Source: an uncultured Flavobacterium sp. (lineage in GTDB: Bacteria > Bacteroidota > Bacteroidia > Flavobacteriales > Flavobacteriaceae). Taken from it: 64,000 bases of DNA. The stretch lies in NCBI RefSeq assembly GCF_963422545.1, contig NZ_OY730246.1, forward strand, positions 1-64,000, in the 5' to 3' direction. Shown piece by piece: positions 33,136 to 41,075 of this stretch. Each line of letters begins with the position of its first letter. Positions within the stretch are counted from its first letter, which is position 1. The notes under the pieces were generated by a model. The model did not search any database and had not been told where the DNA came from. It saw only the letters and a list, made by a program, of their open reading frames with translations. A program made the translations under genes and the position numbers.

Positions 33136-33606
33136 ATGACTTCAAAACTTAGTTTGTCAGAATTCCGTACAAGATTACAAAGTAACACAGAAATTGGCTC
33201 TCCAAAAGCGTCATTAGGTCAGGTTAGAGTTTTTCCTATAAGTGGTGCAATAAAACCTTTTTACGGACTTTTTGATGATAAAACTTTTCGTTTAACTGTA
33301 AATTCGATAGCATCACCAACATTTTATGTTGTAAAAGGAGAATATAAGAACATTAATAATACACTTAAAGTTGATTACAGTGTTGAACCAAATAATAAAT
33401 TTCAATTAATTTGGGCAAGATTTTCTCCAATAGTTCTTATACTGGCAATTAATATATTTTTTCTTTTTTTTGCAAGAGGACTTAGGCGAGCGTCAACAAT
33501 TGTCAATTTGTTTTTACTTTTTATGGCTTTCTATTCGAGATGGAAAGAAGAGAAAAAGAGAAAAAAACTGGAACAAAAGTTTGTTAGCATTTTTGAAATT
33601 AAATAA
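33136..33606 (+). CDS. Tandem paralogue 2, two-helix membrane protein
   Basis: 156 residues. The N-terminal 15 residues are identical to paralogue 1, and YGLFDDKTFRLTVNS, SPTFYVVKG and SRWKEEKKRKKLEQKF align with it. At the DNA level the start regions are nearly identical (about 38 bp exact from just before the ATG), while the middle has diverged, which suggests duplication with later gene conversion or a conserved start. Its stop overlaps by 8 bp the end of the convergent chromate transporter. Function unknown. Confidence 0.72.
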   Translation: MTSKLSLSEFRTRLQSNTEIGSPKASLGQVRVFPISGAIKPFYGLFDDKTFRLTVNSIASPTFYVVKGEYKNINNTLKVDYSVEPNNKFQLIWARFSPIVLILAINIFFLFFARGLRRASTIVNLFLLFMAFYSRWKEEKKRKKLEQKFVSIFEIK

Positions 33607-34759
33607 GCTTTATCAATATCCCTAAAGCAGCAGCAACAATTATAATTACCGGTTCTTGAATTTTCTTTATATAAAGCAAAGCAAGAACGGTAATAATTGC
33701 AATTAATAGCGTTGGAATATCTATTATAGTTCGGGAAGCAATTACAAAAACAGAGCCTACTAACGCGCCAACAACGGCAGCAGTGATACCATCAACAAAT
33801 GCTTTTATTGAAGTATTGTCTGCAATTTTATGAAAATAAGGAGCCAGTGCAATAGTAAACAAATAACAAGGCAAAAACGTAGCCAGAGCCGCAACCAAAG
33901 CGCCTAAAAATCCGTTAACGAGATAACCAATAAAACCTACTGTAATTACTACAGGTCCGGGCGTAATCATTGCCACTGCAACAGAATCAAGAAATTGTTG
34001 CTCTGTTAACCAATGATTTTCGGTTACAACACCTGAATGTAAAAAAGGTACGATGGCTAGTCCGCTGCCAAATACAAATGTTCCCGCCTTAGCAAAGAAA
34101 ATGGCGATTTTTGTTAGAGTTGAGCTTTCATAGTTCCAAAAGGAAATTTGCAAAAACAAAACTGAGTTTATAGCTCTTAAATTCAGCCATTTTGGTCGTG
34201 CTTTTATAATCATGTATAAAAAACCTACTGCAATAAACAGCAAAACAGGCTCCTGTTGTGTTACAAAAGTTACGGTTAATGTAGTAAGGAAAAACAACCA
34301 TAACAGCCAATTTGCCTGCAAAGATTGAAAACTAAATTTGCCAATAGATTTCACCGTAAGTTTATAAGAGCTTATTGCGATAATACCAATAACGGCAGCG
34401 CCTACACCGTAAAAAACGGCTTGAATCCAGGATAAACCACCATATAATTTGTAGACAATTCCCAGAAGCACAACCATTATAAATGAAGGCAATACAAATG
34501 CAAATCCGGCTAAAGTTGCGCCTAAAATTCTATAATGCACAAAACCCAGATATATTCCTAATTGAGCCGCTAACGGCCCCGGAGCTAATTGTGCTAAAGC
34601 TAATCCTTGTTTGTATTCTTCCTCTGATATCCATTTTCGGTTTTCGACTAAATCTTTATGCATATAACCTACAAGCGCAACCGGACCACCAAAACCAATA
34701 GTGCCTAATTTCAGAAAGTATAAAGTTAATTCTCTTAACGTATATTTTGAATTTGTCAT
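33599..34759 (-). CDS. chrA: Chromate transporter, two-domain CHR family
   Basis: 386 residues, the long-chain CHR form made of two homologous halves. Half 1 starts ELTLYFLKLGTIGFGGPVALVGYMHKDLV and contains LAQLAPGPLAAQLGIYLG. Half 2 starts IFFAKAGTFVFGSGLAIVPFLHSGVV and contains VAMITPGPVVITVGFIGYL. The paired G-F-G-G-P and P-G-P motifs are the family hallmarks. It exports chromate across the inner membrane. It is the last gene of an operon with an outer-membrane-like protein and a ChrB-AraC regulator. It converges on paralogue 2 with an 8-bp overlap and no terminator in between. Confidence 0.93.
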   Translation of the reverse strand: MTNSKYTLRELTLYFLKLGTIGFGGPVALVGYMHKDLVENRKWISEEEYKQGLALAQLAPGPLAAQLGIYLGFVHYRILGATLAGFAFVLPSFIMVVLLGIVYKLYGGLSWIQAVFYGVGAAVIGIIAISSYKLTVKSIGKFSFQSLQANWLLWLFFLTTLTVTFVTQQEPVLLFIAVGFLYMIIKARPKWLNLRAINSVLFLQISFWNYESSTLTKIAIFFAKAGTFVFGSGLAIVPFLHSGVVTENHWLTEQQFLDSVAVAMITPGPVVITVGFIGYLVNGFLGALVAALATFLPCYLFTIALAPYFHKIADNTSIKAFVDGITAAVVGALVGSVFVIASRTIIDIPTLLIAIITVLALLYIKKIQEPVIIIVAAALGILIKLI

Positions 34760-34773
34760 AATTGAAGATGTTT

Positions 34774-35274
34774 TTAAAAGGCAATTCCAAATTGAAAACC
34801 AACCGTAAAAGTAGCAGGATGATCGTTACCAAATCTAACCGGAAGAGGTACAGCAACAAAATAACTACAATTGTCGCTTTTTAGAACCGTTTTATTGATT
34901 ACAGGCGTTATACCATATCTTCCGCTGCTTTCAAATGCTGCACGTCCGGCAAAAGTATAACCATCTCCTAAAGCGACTAAAATGCCGGGATGAAACAATA
35001 TATTGGTCACTTTATCATGACCATCTTCGGCTTTTATATTGGGAACTATTTCAAAAGAGAAACCTATTTTTGAGCTTTTCCAGATGTTAATTCCCGTTGG
35101 AAAACCTATAGCATAATAATCTCTGAAATTTAAGGTAGTTTGTTCATTACTAACAGTTACGATAGGATGAAGAATACCAAAATATCCCGTAATTTTAGGA
35201 TAAGTGGTTTGGGCAAAATGTGGTGTGCTTAATAAAAATAATACTAAAATAATAAAAGGTTTCAACGAATTCAT
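34774..35274 (-). CDS. Secreted beta-rich protein of the chromate operon
   Basis: 166 residues with a signal peptide (KPFIILVLFLLSTPHFAQ). The mature part consists of short amphipathic strands, with the C-terminal strand FTVGFQFGIAF ending in F, as in small outer-membrane barrels. It lies 14 bp before chrA and 56 bp after the ChrB-AraC gene, so it is the middle gene of a three-gene operon. I do not recognise the family. A role in moving chromate or its products across the outer membrane is only suggested by context. Confidence 0.65.
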   Translation of the reverse strand: MNSLKPFIILVLFLLSTPHFAQTTYPKITGYFGILHPIVTVSNEQTTLNFRDYYAIGFPTGINIWKSSKIGFSFEIVPNIKAEDGHDKVTNILFHPGILVALGDGYTFAGRAAFESSGRYGITPVINKTVLKSDNCSYFVAVPLPVRFGNDHPATFTVGFQFGIAF

Positions 35275-35330
35275 AATAGTTTGGTTTTATAAAACAAAAC
35301 TATCAAGACTTGAAAACTATAAATAGAACG

Positions 35331-36197
35331 TTATTTACCTTTTGTATCAGGATTACTTTTTAGTGTATTTTTTCTGTATGAAGAAGGATTTTTACCCGTA
35401 TGTAATTTGAATATTCTTGTAAAGTGACTCTGGTCTGAAAAACCTGTCATATAAGCAATTTCAGTAAGAGTATAAGTTGAATTCTGAATGAGATTTATAG
35501 CTCTTTCGATACGTAATTTTCTAACATAATCTCCAAAATTTAAGTCTTCAAAATATTTAGAAAATTCACGGGACAAATAAGACGGATTAAGCTCTAAATC
35601 ATTTGATATTTTTTTGAGATCAAAAGTAAACTGCGCATCTATTTGATCCTGAATAATAGCTTTTAAATCCTTAACCCACGAAGGTGATTTTTTGCTTGAT
35701 TTTTTTTCAAGCAGTAATTTATTATAAACTTCATGAAGTAAATTCTCAAACGGACTATTTTGCAAATGATTTTGTTTGTACAAATGCGTTGCCCAGCTAT
35801 AGAGTGCATCATAAAGAATCATTCCGTTTTTTAGCAACTCAGCGTCGTTTGTGATGTTGTGCGAAAGTCCCGCTGAAATCGCCCAAAGTCCTGCTGATTC
35901 TTTTGCAATTTCATGTCTGTCAGTATCTGCACCACGAACAATTTTGGACATGATTAAAACCGCAGGATCCTTAATTTGGTATTTCTTTATAATATAATCA
36001 AAAGTACATTCGTCATTATAATGCGTAAATTCTACGTTAGGAATGTCAAACGGAATTGCATTTAATGCTGTAGCTTTAGCAATAACTTCATCAAACGGAA
36101 CATAAAGGAATTCTGCTTCCTGATCAACGAACTTTTTTATTAACCACGGACAGGCAATTCGGTCAATTTTGGGTCTTTCTCGGGTAATCCATTTCAT
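35331..36197 (-). CDS. ChrB-domain / AraC DNA-binding fusion regulator
   Basis: 288 residues in two parts. Residues 1-about 130 match the ChrB chromate-resistance domain: MKWITRERPKIDRIACPWLI, ending in FLYVPFDE, DIPNVEFTHYNDECTFD, and MSKIVRGADTDRHEIAKESAGLWAIS. Residues about 185-285 are an AraC-type double helix-turn-helix (LELNPSYLSREFSKYFEDLNFGDYVRKLRIERA and IAYMTGFSDQSHFTRIFKLHTGKNPSSYR). ChrB proteins known from Proteobacteria have a different N-terminal HTH. Here the sensor comes first and the DNA-binding part is AraC. It heads the operon with chrA and is the probable chromate-responsive activator. Confidence 0.85.
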   Translation of the reverse strand: MKWITRERPKIDRIACPWLIKKFVDQEAEFLYVPFDEVIAKATALNAIPFDIPNVEFTHYNDECTFDYIIKKYQIKDPAVLIMSKIVRGADTDRHEIAKESAGLWAISAGLSHNITNDAELLKNGMILYDALYSWATHLYKQNHLQNSPFENLLHEVYNKLLLEKKSSKKSPSWVKDLKAIIQDQIDAQFTFDLKKISNDLELNPSYLSREFSKYFEDLNFGDYVRKLRIERAINLIQNSTYTLTEIAYMTGFSDQSHFTRIFKLHTGKNPSSYRKNTLKSNPDTKGK

Positions 36198-36291
36198 CGA
36201 AGCAGCTTGAAGATTAATTGGTTGTTTAGATCTTAAACCAAAAGTATAGCTAATTTATATTTTAGCGAAGTATTGCAGGCGTTTTTAATTA

Positions 36292-36323
36292 AAAAAGCCC
36301 GATTTGTTATGATCGGACTTTTT
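36292..36323 (-). terminator. Terminator of the 36322 gene
   Basis: AAAAAGCCCGAT (36292-36303) pairs with ATCGGACTTTTT (36312-36323) with one mismatch. The A-run on the plus strand is a T-run for the minus-strand transcript. It overlaps the stop codon of the 36322 gene. Confidence 0.65.
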
Positions 36324-36705
36324 AATGAGAATCGGTGTGAGGTTTCTTTACGCCACCAAAATTTGTTTTGAGGATTTTCCTAATTTGGAGTTGGGTTTTG
36401 TTTCTTGTACTGTTTTTCCATTCGTTAAAATCATAAATATGAATTTGATCAGCATAAGGATTTGTAACGAAAAAAAGTCTTGAGATCGAAAACTTATAAT
36501 ATTTCAGTTCGTGCGAGATATGACGATCCGGCACAACAATAAGAATCGTCTCCCAATTTAAAAAATCCTTAGGAACATCTTCTCTTTCCGTTAATCCAAG
36601 CGACTCAAAAAATGCAATTATCTTTTGGTCGTTGATCTTGTCGATCTTCTGATCAATGCGTTTAATAGTGCTAAGAAGCTTCTCTTCATCTTTAATAACA
36701 CTCAT
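36322..36705 (-). CDS. Conserved-looking protein of unknown function
   Basis: 127 residues, soluble, mixed alpha/beta. A basic/acidic N-terminal coil (KLLSTIKRIDQKIDKINDQK) is followed by a domain with NWETILIVVPDRHISHELKYYKFSISRLFFVTNPYADQIHIYDFNEW. No signal peptide, membrane helix or motif I can name. ATG 36705 is the only good start. It is monocistronic with its own terminator, and divergent from the CPA1 antiporter across a 323-bp region. Confidence 0.6.
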   Translation of the reverse strand: MSVIKDEEKLLSTIKRIDQKIDKINDQKIIAFFESLGLTEREDVPKDFLNWETILIVVPDRHISHELKYYKFSISRLFFVTNPYADQIHIYDFNEWKNSTRNKTQLQIRKILKTNFGGVKKPHTDSH

Positions 36706-37028
36706 GATAATTTGTTTTTGTTTAATTTTAATATAAAATTACATCAAAGAAAATCATTTTAACAAAGTAGTGCCAATAGAATGATTCTAAATTTTAAATG
36801 CCATTTTAGTATCTGAAATTGAAAGAAAAATTAATCAATTTGCCAATGATGTTTTATTGATTTCTATAATCAGCTTCAAAGAATAAAAAGGATTTCTGCC
36901 AATGTTTTACGTTTTAAGATCTGAATGTATTTTGTATAAAAATATTTCCTAATATTGACATTATAAAGCTGATATAGAGATTCTATATCGCTTTGGTATA
37001 CAAATATTTCTAACAAAAGTTATTCCAA
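36706..37028. other. Divergent intergenic region
   Basis: 323 bp. It holds the perfect palindrome GATATAGA-GAT-TCTATATC (36971-36989), about 40 bp before the antiporter ATG, which may be an operator. I see no ORF, terminator or dispersed repeat in the rest. Confidence 0.45.
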
Positions 37029-38606
37029 ATGCTGCACGATTTTCCGTTTTATTTAATCATTGTCATCGTTATTCTTTTATTAATAATGCTAAGCAATAAA
37101 ATCAAAGTTGCTTATCCTGTTTTGTTGGTTTTAGGAGGATTGGCAATCAGTTTTATTCCCGGAATTCCGGTGTTACGCATTGATCCCGAACTGATTTTTG
37201 TTATTTTTCTTCCGCCGTTATTGTATGAAGCAGCGTGGAGCATTTCCTGGAAAGAGTTATGGCGCTGGCGACGCATTATTTGCAGTTTTGCATTTTTAGT
37301 CGTGTTTTTTACTGCATTTTCTGTGGCTTTGGTAGCCAATCATTTTATTCCCGGATTTTCGCTGGCACTTGGTTTTTTGCTTGGCGGAATCATTTCGCCG
37401 CCAGATGCCGTTAGTGCAGGAGCGATTCTTAAATTTGTAAAAGTACCTCGCCGAATGTCTTCTATTTTAGAAGGCGAAAGTCTTTTAAACGATGCATCGT
37501 CACTTATTATTTTCAGATTTGCGTTGATTGTCGTAGGTACAGGACAATTTATCTGGCAGGATGCCATTGCAAGTTTTGGATGGATGTTGGTTGGCGGAGT
37601 GGGGATTGGAGTTGGTATAGGTTTCATTGTTATGAAAATACACAAATATTTGCCTACAGATGCTAATACTGATATTGTACTTTCGATCGTAACCCCTTAT
37701 TTAATATACATCGCCGCCGAAGAAGTGCATAGTTCAGGAGTTCTTGCCGTTGTGAGCGGCGGTTTGTTATTATCGCATTACAGACTTTCTTTTTTAAGCA
37801 GCAGCTCACGTTTGCGAGGCGTTAATGTCTGGGAGAGTTTTTGTTTTGTTTTGAATGGTTTGATATTTATGATGATCGGACTTGACTTACCCGAAATAGT
37901 TTCAGGATTGGGAGATGTTAGTCTTTCTTCAGCAATTGGTTACGGATTATTAATTACAGCAGTGCTTATCGTAGCTAGAGTTTTATGTGCTTTTAGCGCT
38001 GTTTTTATCACCTTGATTGCTAAAAACTTTATAAAAGTAGCAGATGGGAGGTATCCGGGTTTAAAAGGTCCAATTTTAATTGGCTGGACAGGAATGCGCG
38101 GAGTAGTCTCTTTGGCGGCAGCCCTGTCAATTCCGGTGCAATTGAGTGACGGAACACCTTTTCCACAGCGAAATCTGATCTTGTTTATAACATTTGTAGT
38201 AATCCTGACCACTTTACTTTTGCAAGGATTGACATTGCCGTACTTAATTAAGAAATTTCAAATGCCGGATCCTGATTATACAATGCCACATGAGGAAATT
38301 TATAATCAGATTAAAAGAGAATTGGTTGATAATGCTTTAAATCATTTAAAGAGTACTTATGGCAGCGAATTGGAAAGACAGCCCGTTTTGCAGCAAATTG
38401 CTTCTAAATGGGAAGATATTAATCTAAATACTAATAATGATGGCATTCTAATGTCTGATGAAGCCAAAACAGTTTATTTAAATTTACTCGAGCATCAACG
38501 AAAATGGCTTTTGGATAAAAATAAGGAAGAGATTCTGGATGAAGAGATTATTCGCAGGCATTTGCTTTATCTTGATTTAGAAGAAGAGAAGTTGCAGTTT
38601 ATCTAA
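37029..38606 (+). CDS. CPA1-family Na+/H+ antiporter (NhaP/YjcE-like)
   Basis: 525 residues: about 12 membrane helices (1-400) and a soluble C-terminal part (about 405-525). Family landmarks are FLPPLLYEAAWS, GGIISPPDAVSAGAILKF, LEGESLLNDASSLIIFR with the essential N-D pair, and WTGMRGVVSLAAALSIP with the conserved arginine. Exchanges Na+ or K+ for protons in pH/salt control at the inner membrane. The soluble tail is rich in charged helices and may be regulatory. A palindrome lies upstream. Monocistronic. Confidence 0.92.
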   Translation: MLHDFPFYLIIVIVILLLIMLSNKIKVAYPVLLVLGGLAISFIPGIPVLRIDPELIFVIFLPPLLYEAAWSISWKELWRWRRIICSFAFLVVFFTAFSVALVANHFIPGFSLALGFLLGGIISPPDAVSAGAILKFVKVPRRMSSILEGESLLNDASSLIIFRFALIVVGTGQFIWQDAIASFGWMLVGGVGIGVGIGFIVMKIHKYLPTDANTDIVLSIVTPYLIYIAAEEVHSSGVLAVVSGGLLLSHYRLSFLSSSSRLRGVNVWESFCFVLNGLIFMMIGLDLPEIVSGLGDVSLSSAIGYGLLITAVLIVARVLCAFSAVFITLIAKNFIKVADGRYPGLKGPILIGWTGMRGVVSLAAALSIPVQLSDGTPFPQRNLILFITFVVILTTLLLQGLTLPYLIKKFQMPDPDYTMPHEEIYNQIKRELVDNALNHLKSTYGSELERQPVLQQIASKWEDINLNTNNDGILMSDEAKTVYLNLLEHQRKWLLDKNKEEILDEEIIRRHLLYLDLEEEKLQFI

Positions 38607-38667
38607 GCGTCAGAAAAGCTTTTCTATTCTTTAACATTATTAAAACGCTACTTTTGTTTGATTTTCA

Positions 38668-38675
38668 TAACTTTG
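38668..38675 (+). promoter_or_regulatory. -7 box directly before the AraC gene
   Basis: TAACTTTG, exact TAnnTTTG, ends only 4 bp before the ATG at 38680. The transcript would then be leaderless or almost so. Confidence 0.5.
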
Positions 38676-38679
38676 TCAG

Positions 38680-39552
38680 ATGAATAATCAAATAATTTCC
38701 AAGGCAGCTGATTTTAATACTTCAGATTTAAAACTAAAAGGTTTTAAAGTTTATGAGGTAAGTAACGACGTGAGCTCAATACCAACGTATAACCGCAGAG
38801 ATTTTTATAAAATTTGTATTAATACAAGCAAGAGTCTTATTCATTATGCAGATCGCGGAATTGAAACTGACGGAACGATATTATTCTTTGGAAATCCGCA
38901 TATTCCATATTCATGGGAAATTATTTCGCCGGCTTATAACGGTTATGCCTGTGTTTTTACCGAAGAGTTTTTAAAAGCAAATGATCGCTCAGAAAGTCTT
39001 CACGAATCACCTTTGTTTAAAATTGGCGGAACACCTATATTTTTTTTATCGGCTGAACAGGAAGTATTTATAACTTCGTTATTCCGAAAAATGATTGAAG
39101 AGCAAGATACAGATTATGTTTTTAAAGATGATTTAATTCGCAACTACATCAACTTGATTATTCATGAATCGATGAAAATGCAGCCTTCAGAAAACTTCTT
39201 TAAACATAAAAATGCTTCATCACGAATTACCTCTTTGTTTTTGGAATTATTAGAAAGACAATTCCCAATAGAGACAAAAAACGAACCATTGGTATTAAAA
39301 ACACCTCAGGATTATGCACAAAGTCTTGCAGTTCATGTAAATCATTTGAATCGTTCTGTAAAAGAAATTACAGGAAAACCAACCACAGCGCACATTACAG
39401 AAAGAATCATCAGTGAAGCAAAAGCATTATTGCATCACACAGATTGGAGTATTTCAGACATTGGATATTCTCTTGGATTTGAATATCCGAGCTATTTTAA
39501 TAACTACTTTAAAAGACTCACCGGAACAATTCCGAAATCGCTAAGGATGTAA
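38680..39552 (+). CDS. AraC-family transcriptional regulator
   Basis: 290 residues. N-terminal cupin-like sensor (about 15-165, with GTILFFGNPHIPYSWE) and C-terminal AraC helix-turn-helix pair (about 185-290), ending DWSISDIGYSLGFEYPSYFNNYFKRLTGTIPKSLR, the classic second HTH. It precedes two cupin genes on the same strand, separated by 187 bp that could hold its target sites. Signal unknown. The start is very close to the -7 box, so a leaderless mRNA is possible. Confidence 0.9.
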   Translation: MNNQIISKAADFNTSDLKLKGFKVYEVSNDVSSIPTYNRRDFYKICINTSKSLIHYADRGIETDGTILFFGNPHIPYSWEIISPAYNGYACVFTEEFLKANDRSESLHESPLFKIGGTPIFFLSAEQEVFITSLFRKMIEEQDTDYVFKDDLIRNYINLIIHESMKMQPSENFFKHKNASSRITSLFLELLERQFPIETKNEPLVLKTPQDYAQSLAVHVNHLNRSVKEITGKPTTAHITERIISEAKALLHHTDWSISDIGYSLGFEYPSYFNNYFKRLTGTIPKSLRM

Positions 39553-39739
39553 ATTGTTTCATATTCTTAATTTTTTGTTTGATTATTGTTATTTCTAATT
39601 GTCATTGCTAAAGTAATTTTGCCATGAAATAATTAGTATTAACCACTTATCGGTTTTTCGCTGACTAAATACAACTTCTATAAAGCGCATTCTAGCTTTC
39701 TGATTTAGTTTCTGGCACTGATATTAAAAACAAATAATT

Positions 39740-40156
39740 ATGAAAGCAACCGAAAATCAATTAAAAGAAACCATTTTTCCAAAAGGAGATTTAGCCTCAG
39801 CTGATTACTTTACAGGAAAAGCATGGGTAAAAATGCTTGTTCCAAACGATCCTGTTTTAAATACTGCAGTGGGTAATGTAGTTTTTGAAGCCGGAGCGAG
39901 AAACAATTGGCATACACATCCGGGAGGTCAGATCCTTATCGTTACCCAGGGAACAGGTTTTTATCAGGAAGTTGGAAAACCAATCCAATTGCTAAAAGAA
40001 GGCGATGTTGTAAACATTCAGCCCGAAGTTAAACATTGGCACGGAGCCTCTCCAGACAGCGAATTTACTCATATCGCTATCAGTACAAATACAGAAAAAG
40101 GAATTGTAGACTGGCTTGAACCGGTAACCGATGAACAATACAATAGCTTTAAATAA
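39740..40156 (+). CDS. Cupin-domain protein with intact metal site
   Basis: 138-residue single cupin. Motif 1 is NNWHTHPGGQILIVTQGTG (His58, His60, Gln64) and motif 2 is PEVKHWHGA (His99, His101); together they form a normal metal site. The sequence resembles the carboxymuconolactone-decarboxylase-associated or quercetinase-like cupins that often accompany AraC regulators and reductases. The reaction is unknown. A second, related cupin follows 96 bp downstream but lacks two of these histidines. Confidence 0.85.
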   Translation: MKATENQLKETIFPKGDLASADYFTGKAWVKMLVPNDPVLNTAVGNVVFEAGARNNWHTHPGGQILIVTQGTGFYQEVGKPIQLLKEGDVVNIQPEVKHWHGASPDSEFTHIAISTNTEKGIVDWLEPVTDEQYNSFK

Positions 40157-40252
40157 TTAAAGTAAAGGTGTTGTTTCTGTCTGACAATTAAAGCAGCAGC
40201 TTATTGTTGGATTATTTTTAAATAAAAAATCAATCTCAAAAAATCAATTTTT

Positions 40253-40657
40253 ATGTCAACACTTTATACTTCCGTTATTGAAGAAGGAAAAATCCCAAAT
40301 ACTTTTATGACAGGCAATGTTTCCTATAAAAAACAAACCAGTAATATTCACCCTGATAATACAGTAATCAAAGAAGTTGCTTTTGAACCTGGTGCGAGAT
40401 GCAAATGGCACATTAATCCCACTTTGCAATTGTTTGTTGCAACAGACGGAATTGGATATTTTCAGGAAAAAGGCAGCCCAATTCGATTACTTCATAAAGA
40501 TGAGGTTGTAACTGTTTTGCCGGGCGTAGAGCATTGGTATGGTGCAACACCTTTCAGCCGATTTTCGCATATCGCCATTATTACAGAAATAGATAAAGGA
40601 AAAGGAATCTGGCTGGAAAGCGTTACAGATGAAGAGTATTACAGTTTTGGAAAGTAG
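40253..40657 (+). CDS. Cupin paralogue with altered metal ligands
   Basis: 134 residues, clearly homologous to the preceding cupin (FEPGARCKWHINPTLQLF against FEAGARNNWHTHPGGQIL; shared VTDEQY/VTDEEYYSF ends). The second histidine of motif 1 is Asn55 and the second histidine of motif 2 is Tyr96, leaving only His53, Gln59 and His94. Metal binding is therefore probably weakened or lost, and the protein may be a partner subunit or a binding protein. Same strand and probable operon with the intact cupin. Confidence 0.8.
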   Translation: MSTLYTSVIEEGKIPNTFMTGNVSYKKQTSNIHPDNTVIKEVAFEPGARCKWHINPTLQLFVATDGIGYFQEKGSPIRLLHKDEVVTVLPGVEHWYGATPFSRFSHIAIITEIDKGKGIWLESVTDEEYYSFGK

Positions 40658-41075
40658 ATTAATTAGATAATTTGTCAATTAGAAAATTAGATAATTTTTT
40701 AATGTAGAAACTTATTCTCTTTTGACTTACTAGTATGAATTTTTCTCGCAGATTTGGCAGATTGAGCAGATTTTATGTTCTTTTTTTAAAATATCCGAAG
40801 TGTAAAGTTCATAAAATGAACGCATAACAAGAGTTTGAAAGAATAAAAGAATATATGTCAAGTCTAATTACGTAATAATAATCAAAAAAAATCGCGCTTA
40901 ATCTGTCAAATCTGCGAGAAAAAACTTTGCGACTTTACGAGAAATAAAAAATCAACTTAAATCTGCATGAAATTGCACCAATATAAAACGCAAAAAAACT
41001 TTGTGTCTTAGTGCCTTTGTGGCATTTTTAAAACCTGAAACAAAGAAAACCTGAAACTTTAAACAAAAAACAAAT
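40658..41075. repeat. Repeat-rich intergenic region
   Basis: 418 bp without a gene. An inverted repeat with 23-bp arms (TTTTCTCGCAGATTTGGCAG type, 40741-40763 and 40900-40922, one mismatch) spans 182 bp. The 27-bp GTTTCAGG repeat on the minus strand occupies 41031-41057. Words such as CGCAGATT also recur at 50256-50354. The alcohol dehydrogenase starts 18 bp after the right-hand repeat, so its promoter must lie within or before it. Confidence 0.75.
41031..41057 (-). repeat. Dispersed 27-bp repeat, copy 2
   Basis: Exact reverse complement of 3447-3473. Confidence 0.85.
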
